A stretch of DNA of 64,000 nt from Elusimicrobia bacterium GWA2_56_46 (lineage in GTDB: Bacteria; Elusimicrobiota; Elusimicrobia; Elusimicrobiales; UBA9959). A program made the position numbers and the translations under genes. The stretch is from assembly GCA_001799575.1 (NCBI GenBank), contig MGTT01000010.1:46272-110271 (forward strand), in the 5' to 3' direction. The notes under the pieces were generated by a model. That model was not told the DNA's origin. It ran no database searches and saw only the letters and a program-made list of their open reading frames with translations. The number at the start of each line of letters is the position of its first letter. Within the stretch, counting starts at the first letter, position 1. Below, piece after piece: positions 58,493 through 64,000 of this stretch.

Positions 58493-59398
58493 ATGAAAAA
58501 AACATTGCTGGCCTTGTCTCTAACCGGTTTCATATACTTCCCGGCCGGACTTAACGCTCAGACTGCTCCGGGCGAAGAAGATTATGGCGAGATCCTGCAG
58601 GAGGCGATGAGATCCGGCACGTACAACCATGTTCAGTCGCAGGACTGGGACGCAAGGGTGAAAAAAATTTCCGGCGAGGTGCGGGTCAAAGAGGCCGGCG
58701 GCGAAGAATGGTCGGCCCTCGAAGGCGAGATGCCTCTGTCTTCCGGTGACTCCATAAAGACCGCGGACGGAACGGCCGAGGTGTACCTGGACGATAAAGG
58801 CGCTATCACAGTGGGCAGGAATTCGGAGCTGGAATTCACCGCGCTCACCAAAACCGAATCCGTATTCGGCCTGGCGTTCGGTAATATCGCCGCCAAGATC
58901 CAGCATTTCCTGGATGAAAAATTTAAAATGGAGGTGCGCACTCCCTCGGCCGTATGCGCGGTGCGCGGCACCGAATTCGCGGTTGAGTATTCACAACTGG
59001 GCAAAGATACGGGCGTGGCGGTTTTCGACGAGGGTAGGCTGGCGGTGAGTCCCCTGGACGAGAAAGGCGAGCCGCAAAGCGAATACATTCTGGAGAAAAA
59101 CACCGAACTTTCTTTTACCCGCGCCCAGAAGCGCTTCAGGGCCGTGCGCTTGTCGCGCATGGCCCGTTACCGTACCCCCATCGCCGGCATGCGCAAGCGC
59201 ATCCTCGCTCTCCGGAAAACCTGGAAACCGGTCGATGGCGCCCGGAAAGCGGCTATCAGGGAAAAAGTATTAAGGCGCAACGTGATACGACGCGAGCTGG
59301 GGAACCAGAGGCGTATCAATAAAAAAAGCAGGCGTGCCGCGCAGCAGCTTAACCCCAGGCCGGCGCGCAGGGCCAGAACCAAGCTTAAACAGCGATGA
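58493..59398 (+). CDS. Secreted FecR-domain protein with basic tail
   Basis: 301 residues. The signal peptide ends LNAQTAP. A FecR-like domain (about residues 50–175) shows ISGEVRVKEAGGEEW, LSSGDSIKTADGTAEVYLDD, and the conserved VRTPSAVCAVRGTEFAVEY. The last about 80 residues are extremely Arg/Lys-rich (RRNVIRRELGNQRRINKKSR), possibly binding an anionic partner. FecR domains act in cell-surface signalling or as peptidoglycan-associated modules. It overlaps mltG by 4 nt. Confidence 0.8.
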   Translation: MKKTLLALSLTGFIYFPAGLNAQTAPGEEDYGEILQEAMRSGTYNHVQSQDWDARVKKISGEVRVKEAGGEEWSALEGEMPLSSGDSIKTADGTAEVYLDDKGAITVGRNSELEFTALTKTESVFGLAFGNIAAKIQHFLDEKFKMEVRTPSAVCAVRGTEFAVEYSQLGKDTGVAVFDEGRLAVSPLDEKGEPQSEYILEKNTELSFTRAQKRFRAVRLSRMARYRTPIAGMRKRILALRKTWKPVDGARKAAIREKVLRRNVIRRELGNQRRINKKSRRAAQQLNPRPARRARTKLKQR

Positions 59399-60378
59399 AA
59401 GGCCTGAGTATGCGTAATCCCAAAAAGGTCTTTATTCCGCTGCTGGCCGCGGCGCTCGCCGCCGGCTGGCTGTTTTGGCCTGGCGGGAAGGTGACGGTTA
59501 CGATCCCCGAAGGCGCCGCCGCCGGGCAGGTGGCCGCCATCCTCAAGAACAACGGCGTTATCTTCAGTTCCATCTGGTTCAGGACGCTGGTTACGGTCAC
59601 CGGCACCGGCAGGAAGATCATGCCCGGAGAGTATGTTTTCCGCAGGCATATGCCGGCCGGGGAAGCGCTCTGGCGTCTGCTGCACAGCACCTACATAAAC
59701 AATGTCCGCATAGTCATTCCCGAAGGCTGGCGTATGGAACAGATCGCGGAGCGCCTTGCCGCCAATGGCGTGACCGACAGGGAAAAATTCGAAGACCTGG
59801 TCCGGCGGGGCAATCTTGAGGGGTATCTGTTCCCCTCCACTTACTATTTCAAAAAAAATACTCCGCCGCAGGAAGTAATAAATTTGCTAAAATCAGAGTT
59901 TGAGAAGCAGGTAAGGCCTCTGTTCTCAGGCGGTTTTGCGGCCGGCCTGGATGAGAGGAAAGTGATGATCATCGCCTCTATTGTGGAACGCGAGGCGGCG
60001 ATCCCCAGCGAGCGTCCGCTGATAGCTGCGGTCTACCTTAACAGGTATTATAAGCGCATGGGGCTTGAAGCCGATCCGACGGTGCAGTACGCGCTGGGCT
60101 ACTGGGAAAAGGGCCAGACTTACTGGAAAAAGGGACTGACTTACAAAGATCTTAAATTTAAATCCGCCTATAATACGTACGCGGTCGGCGGCCTTCCGCC
60201 GGGCCCTATCTGCAGCCCGGGAGTGGATTCTGTGTACGCGGTGCTGAATCCGGCAAAAATAGACGCGTTCTATTTCGTGGCCGACAGGAAAGGCAAACAT
60301 ATATTTAACGCGAGGTTCAGCGAGCACCTGAAAGCAAAAAAGCGCGTTGAACAGTCAGCCAGGGATAGTAGTCAGTAA
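59395..60378 (+). CDS. mltG: Endolytic murein transglycosylase
   Basis: 327 residues. One N-terminal membrane helix (VFIPLLAAALAAGWLFW) and a LysM-like subdomain are followed by the YceG/MltG catalytic part: GYLFPSTYYF, IIASIVEREA (catalytic Glu), YNTYAVGGLPPGPICSPG. It cleaves nascent glycan strands and terminates their growth. Coupled to the FecR-domain gene (ATGA). Its last codons carry the start of a degenerate heptamer-like sequence (GATAGTA, GTCAGTA). Confidence 0.93.
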   Translation: MKGLSMRNPKKVFIPLLAAALAAGWLFWPGGKVTVTIPEGAAAGQVAAILKNNGVIFSSIWFRTLVTVTGTGRKIMPGEYVFRRHMPAGEALWRLLHSTYINNVRIVIPEGWRMEQIAERLAANGVTDREKFEDLVRRGNLEGYLFPSTYYFKKNTPPQEVINLLKSEFEKQVRPLFSGGFAAGLDERKVMIIASIVEREAAIPSERPLIAAVYLNRYYKRMGLEADPTVQYALGYWEKGQTYWKKGLTYKDLKFKSAYNTYAVGGLPPGPICSPGVDSVYAVLNPAKIDAFYFVADRKGKHIFNARFSEHLKAKKRVEQSARDSSQ

Positions 60379-60565
60379 CCGGCTAAAAACACTTTTGTAT
60401 TCAGGTGATTTCCGCTTCGGGTGGTTCAGCGCAGCGACCAAGCGAAGCGCCGGGAGCAAGCGACGATGTAACGGAGGGCAGAGCCCTCCTTGTGGAGCAC
60501 CGGGCGCCACCTTATAAAGCCCGGCGGTGCATCCGCCCCGCGCATTCGGCGCGGGGTGCGACAAA
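60379..60565. other. Palindrome-rich stretch before tRNA-Ala
   Basis: It contains the TTTTGTATTCxGGTG segment shared with 52231, a hairpin GGAGGGC/GCCCTCC around 60474–60491 and a GC-rich hairpin CCCCGCGC/GCGCGGGG around 60537–60555 directly before the tRNA. It probably includes the tRNA promoter, but I cannot point to -35 and -10 boxes. Confidence 0.5.
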
Positions 60566-60641
<76 letters not shown>

Positions 60642-60707
60642 GATTTAAGGTAGCGTTCCGCGAATAGGTGTCCGGAACTCGTTAACTCGCCGGGTTGGGA
60701 GAATAAC

Positions 60708-61232
60708 ATGGCCGCCGAATATTTTCCTTTAAAGGAAAACACCAGGTTCGAGTACAAATATAAAAGCACCGAATTCGAGGGGCTCGCCAGGGTGTTCATC
60801 GATATCGTCAAAGTGACGAAGAAGCCGGGCAAGACCGTCGCCCAGGCCCGGATGATCTTCGAACTGCGCGACACCCATACGGATGATTATACCATCACCC
60901 GCGACGCCAAGTGGCTGACCACCGCCAACGGCGTGATTATCGGCGGCCGCAGGGAATTCCCCTTTCCTCCTAAAGAGGGTTCGGAGTGGAATGAATCCCC
61001 CGATTCCAATGAGATCGTCTCCATGTCCGACAAGGTTTCCATTACGGCCGGTAAATTCAAGAACTGCATGAAAGTGGTCACAAAACTGGGCGGCGCGGGC
61101 AAATCGGTTCGGTATTACGCGCCCGGAGTCGGCTATATTCTGGAAGAGTATACGGCTGACGATAAGACCTGCGAGCTGGAGCTTGTTTCCATCGGTAAAA
61201 TACCCCCGCCCCCGGCAAAAAAAGCGAAATAA
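60708..61232 (+). CDS. Hypothetical protein, YFPL-type beta domain
   Basis: 174 residues, no signal peptide in this frame. The opening [15 protein letters not shown] and the later [15 protein letters not shown] match a recurrent beta-sandwich pattern of bacterial envelope proteins (start YFPL..G..W.Y, end W/YYAPGVG). It ends in a Pro/Lys tail. RBS GGGAG. It lies between tRNA-Ala and asnS, 30 nt before the latter. Function unknown. Confidence 0.65.
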   Translation: MAAEYFPLKENTRFEYKYKSTEFEGLARVFIDIVKVTKKPGKTVAQARMIFELRDTHTDDYTITRDAKWLTTANGVIIGGRREFPFPPKEGSEWNESPDSNEIVSMSDKVSITAGKFKNCMKVVTKLGGAGKSVRYYAPGVGYILEEYTADDKTCELELVSIGKIPPPPAKKAK

Positions 61233-61262
61233 TCCCCGTATTCATATTACGCCCCAACAACT

Positions 61263-62657
61263 ATGACCGTGAAAGAACTGCTCAGGGCCGGCGTCGTCCG
61301 CAAAGACCTTGTGGTCAAGGGCTGGATAAAGACCAAACGCGATTCAAAGACTTTCTCCTTCGCCGAACTGAACGACGGCTCCTCCCGCGAGAACCTGCAG
61401 ATAATTTTTGACGCAAAAGACGGAGATTTCGGCGCCGTTCTCCCCAGGCTGGTGACCGGCGCTTCCGTGGCCGTCTATGGCGACCTGATAGAATCCCCCG
61501 CCGGGGCGAAGCAGAAGATGGAGCTGCGCGCCAAAAGGGTGGAGATCTGCGGAGATTGCGATCCCGAAAAATTCCCCATCCAGAAGAAACAAACTTCCGA
61601 TGAGTTCCTGCGCACTATGGCGCATCTGCGGCCCCGGACCAACAAATACGGCGCGATGCTCCGTATCCGTTCCGAGCTGGCTTTCGCGGTGCACAAGTAT
61701 TTCCGGGATAACGGTTTTTTCTACGTCCACACGCCTATCATCACCGCTTCGGACTGCGAAGGCGCGGGAGAGATGTTTACCGCGACAAGTCTGGACTTGT
61801 CCAACCTCGCGTCGCTGCCGAGAACCGACAAAGGCGAACTGGACTTCTCCAAAGAGCTGTTCGGCAAAAAAACATACCTGACGGTTTCCGGCCAGCTGGA
61901 GGGAGAAGCCCTGGCTTTGGGCCTGGGTAAGATTTACACTTTCGGTCCCACGTTCAGGGCCGAGAACTCCAACACTTACCGCCATTGCGCGGAGTTCTGG
62001 CAGATAGAGCCCGAGATGGCTTTTTACGAGCTGGAAGACGACATGGAACTGGCCGAAGATTTTGTGAAAAGCATCACCCGGCACGTTCTGGAAAACTGCC
62101 GGTCGGATCTGGATCTGTTCGCCCGGTTCGTGGATACGGAACTTATGGCCACGCTTAAAAACGTTACGGAGCACAAATACGAGCGCCTGGCTTACACCGA
62201 CGCGGTGAAAATCCTTGAGCCGGAGAACGGCCGCTTTGAAACGAAAGTTAGCTGGGGGGTGGATCTGGCCTCCGAACACGAACGTTTCCTGGTCGAGAAC
62301 TATTTTAAAAAGCCCACGATCCTTTACAACAAACCCAAAGAAGTCGGGGCTTTTTACATGAAACTCAATGATGACGGTAAAACCGTGCGCGGTATGGATC
62401 TGCTTGTCCCCCGCATCGGGGAGCTGGTGGGCGGCAGCGAGCGCGAGAACCGCCTGGACGTCCTTGAGAAAAAAATGGCTGATTTTAAAATAAATCCGGA
62501 AAGCTATTGGTGGTATCTGGATCTCAGGCGTTACGGCTCGGCGCCGCACTCGGGTTTCGGTCTCGGATTTGAAAGGATGATGATGCTGGTGACCGGCATT
62601 TCCAATATCCGCGACGTAACCGCGTTCCCCAGGGTTCCCGGCTGCGCGGAATTCTAA
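61263..62657 (+). CDS. asnS: Asparaginyl-tRNA synthetase
   Basis: 464 residues. The N-terminal OB-fold anticodon-binding domain (VVKGWIKTKRDSKTFSFAEL), class II motif 2 (FRAENSNTYRHCAEFWQIEP) and motif 3 (GFGLGFERMMMLVTG) are complete. The residues after motif 2 (EPEMAFYELEDDMELAE) are of AsnRS rather than AspRS type. It charges tRNA-Asn directly. Confidence 0.93.
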   Translation: MTVKELLRAGVVRKDLVVKGWIKTKRDSKTFSFAELNDGSSRENLQIIFDAKDGDFGAVLPRLVTGASVAVYGDLIESPAGAKQKMELRAKRVEICGDCDPEKFPIQKKQTSDEFLRTMAHLRPRTNKYGAMLRIRSELAFAVHKYFRDNGFFYVHTPIITASDCEGAGEMFTATSLDLSNLASLPRTDKGELDFSKELFGKKTYLTVSGQLEGEALALGLGKIYTFGPTFRAENSNTYRHCAEFWQIEPEMAFYELEDDMELAEDFVKSITRHVLENCRSDLDLFARFVDTELMATLKNVTEHKYERLAYTDAVKILEPENGRFETKVSWGVDLASEHERFLVENYFKKPTILYNKPKEVGAFYMKLNDDGKTVRGMDLLVPRIGELVGGSERENRLDVLEKKMADFKINPESYWWYLDLRRYGSAPHSGFGLGFERMMMLVTGISNIRDVTAFPRVPGCAEF

Positions 62658-62660
62658 CCT

Positions 62661-62682
62661 GAAAACTTCAGTTGAAGTTTTC
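62661..62682 (+). terminator. TTCAGTTGAA hairpin after asnS
   Basis: GAAAACTTCA and TGAAGTTTTC pair perfectly around GT, 3 nt after the stop. It is the same type as 52164–52184 after rpoZ. Confidence 0.5.
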
Positions 62683-62810
62683 CGCCCGCATAGCGGGCGC
62701 CCTCCGGGAGGCATACACCTCGTCGGGCCAGGCGCGCATAGCGCTGGGCCCGACGCCCGCTTCGCGGGCGGGTGGACTTTGCCGCAGTTTTGCGCCACCC
62801 GGGGACACAA
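62683..62810. repeat. Cluster of nested palindromes after asnS
   Basis: Consecutive stems: CGCCCGC/GCGGGCG (62683–62701), CCTCC/GGAGG, GTCGGGCC/GGGCCCGAC enclosing GCGC/GCGC, then CGCCCGC/GCGGGCG again (62754–62772). The last is followed by a CACCC-type right end. It may be a further relative of the composite repeat. Confidence 0.5.
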
Positions 62811-62904
62811 TTCAGGAACAAATCCTGCAGAATAATTCTGTCCGCCTGATTTTCCTATGGAAACCGCTTCCAACTGCAGGATTCAGGCTAAACTTGCTAG
62901 AAAT

Positions 62905-62938
62905 AAAAACAGCCTCAAATTTCTTTGAGGCTGTTTTT
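62905..62938. terminator. Bidirectional intrinsic terminator
   Basis: A 15-bp perfect stem (AAAAACAGCCTCAAA and its complement) with loop TTTC, T-run on one side and A-run on the other. It serves asnS on the plus strand and the secreted-protein gene on the minus strand. Confidence 0.95.
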
Positions 62939-62958
62939 ATTTTTTCCGCTCACCGGGA

Positions 62959-63840
62959 CTACCGGAAGAAGTATATACCGACTATGTAATTGATGATGAT
63001 GTTCCCGGAAATATAGGGCGGATCCAGCTTCGTAATGCGCGAGCCGATGAACTCCATATTGTTTTCCTTGAGGAACTTTTTGTACTCCGCCAGTTTGGTC
63101 CTGATGCCGTCCTCGGTTTCGGACCACTTGCTTTTAAAGCCGAGCTCTTTTCCGATGTAAGCCATGGAAAACGAGGCGTCCTTTTTCACGATTTGCACGG
63201 CGCCGGTGACCAGGTCGAAGTCGATGTCGTCGCCGTTCATGAACTGGCGCAGGCGGATCTCATGATCGGGATTTTCGCCGGGCTGCGTCAGATAGTAAAT
63301 GTTGAATGTAGGGCGGAAGATTTCGTTCTTAATAGTGAAAGAGGCTATCGGTGTCATGCCGGCTTTTTCAAGCGGTTCCAGCAGTTCGTGCTGTAGTTTC
63401 GCCACCTCCGCGGGATCGAGAGCGTTGTAGTGGAGTTTTTCGGCCATAAAGGCGCGAACCACGCGTCCGTCGGGCGATTCGTATTTGAGGGTTCCGTAGT
63501 TGTCTTTGTATTCCGAGCCCGTCACTTTCATTCCGAACTTCTCCAGAATGGGCCGCCACATCGCTTTGAATTCGTTGAATTGGGCTTCGTTTTCGGCGTA
63601 GGTGAAGAGCTGGCTTTTGGCGGCCTCCGCGAGCAGGTGCAGCTTGGTTATTTCTCCTGAAACGTGGTCGCATTTCAAACCGGCCTTTATTTCCGGGGCG
63701 GGGGCGGGTAGTTCGAGCCGGGTGGCTTTAATCCGGCTGAGGCTGAGGTCGTAAAAGCCGGACGAATTCAGATCAAGTTCTCCGGCGTAAGCGCCGGCGG
63801 AGAGGAACGACATGAGCGCCGCAATAATTATTTTTTTCAT
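62959..63840 (-). CDS. Secreted hypothetical protein
   Basis: 293 residues from the ATG at 63840 (RBS GGAGGG, signal peptide IIIAALMSFLSAGAYAGE). The longer frame to 63996 reads through repeat sequence. The mature protein is mixed alpha/beta with regular spacing of charged residues; FTIKNEIFRPTFNIYYLTQP and SFSMAYIGKELGFKSKW are typical stretches. Family not recognised; periplasmic by signal. Confidence 0.65.
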   Translation of the reverse strand: MKKIIIAALMSFLSAGAYAGELDLNSSGFYDLSLSRIKATRLELPAPAPEIKAGLKCDHVSGEITKLHLLAEAAKSQLFTYAENEAQFNEFKAMWRPILEKFGMKVTGSEYKDNYGTLKYESPDGRVVRAFMAEKLHYNALDPAEVAKLQHELLEPLEKAGMTPIASFTIKNEIFRPTFNIYYLTQPGENPDHEIRLRQFMNGDDIDFDLVTGAVQIVKKDASFSMAYIGKELGFKSKWSETEDGIRTKLAEYKKFLKENNMEFIGSRITKLDPPYISGNIIINYIVGIYFFR

Positions 63841-63924
63841 TAAAACCCTCCATTTACCGAACTCGTAATATAGTCTATCTTTTTGGACACAAATATTAAA
63901 GGGTTTTGCCTCCCCAAATCCTCC

Positions 63925-64000
63925 GATAAGCGGTAATCCTAACGGCTTTGGGTTAACGAACCGCAGGATAGTAAAAACGGGGGCCTGCCGGGGCAAGGCT
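63925..64000 (+). repeat. Composite palindromic repeat, copy 6, cut by window edge
   Basis: ACGGCTTTGGGTTAACGAAC, CCGCAGGATAGTAAAA and CGGGGGCCTGCC reproduce the left module. The stem starts (CCGGGGCAAGGCT) and runs off the window. The expected second arm would lie within about 130 bp to the right. Confidence 0.75.

Noticed and set aside
61344..62873. 509-codon open frame antisense to asnS
   Set aside because: Shadow of a strongly conserved synthetase gene.

Overview
The window is 64 kb of bacterial chromosome, GC-rich (roughly 58% by eye) and densely coded. Most genes are housekeeping genes of a diderm: LolA, a FadL-type barrel, C-terminal-Phe outer-membrane barrels, many signal peptides and lipoproteins. 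Gene content and order (accB–DUF2582–ftsK–lolA–pgsA–pgpA; gmk–omega–udg–priA; an aberrant PriA; a BatA/DUF4159/amidotransferase-like set) would fit a lineage such as Elusimicrobiota. That is an inference of modest confidence; no rRNA or typing marker is present.

Layout. 1–4.7 kb: three overlapping MoxR/Bat-type membrane protein genes, the first cut by the window edge. 4.7–14.3 kb: an AT-richer accessory stretch with an LRV-repeat protein, a secreted FG-GAP-like protein, a broken REP-type transposase inside a 25-bp inverted repeat, an S41 peptidase, Fic, a HepT–MntA toxin–antitoxin pair, an ECF sigma/anti-sigma/triple-repeat operon, gene debris and a coiled-coil gene. 14.4–25 kb: a DUF2723 membrane protein, then on the minus strand rpsO–pnp and accB–ftsK–lolA–pgsA–pgpA. 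25–33 kb: a FadL barrel and a minus-strand operon arsR–tusA–mvhD–hdrA–hdrA–wHTH–qmoC–CGGC–dsrE2. This is a Qmo/Hdr-like electron-transfer and sulfur-carrier cluster, probably under a two-cysteine ArsR repressor with a visible operator. 33–38.5 kb: three secreted or outer-membrane proteins. 38.6–48 kb: glutamine synthetase, M23 peptidase, RMD1-like protein, thioredoxin-like protein, CinA, a second S41 peptidase, pseudouridine synthase, PilZ and Gre factor. 48–64 kb: ppdK, gmk, omega, udg, priA, a second coiled-coil paralogue, tyrS, a FecR-domain protein, mltG, tRNA-Ala(CGC), asnS and a secreted protein.

The most unusual content is repeat structure. (1) At least ten intergenic places, and three places inside genes (DUF2723 gene, ftsK, udg), carry arrays of degenerate 7-bp units. 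Each array has its own unit sequence but the same 7-bp period; many have an inverted second array forming a hairpin, and most abut a stop codon. (2) A second dispersed family has conserved flanking modules around a long perfect stem whose sequence differs at every locus (4.7, 14.2, 55.4 kb and the right window edge, plus truncated copies). (3) Two coiled-coil paralogues 43 kb apart share a GAAA-capped hairpin at the same distance upstream. (4) PriA has lost its Walker A lysine and carries a palindromic insert. I see no rRNA, CRISPR array, prophage or intact insertion sequence.
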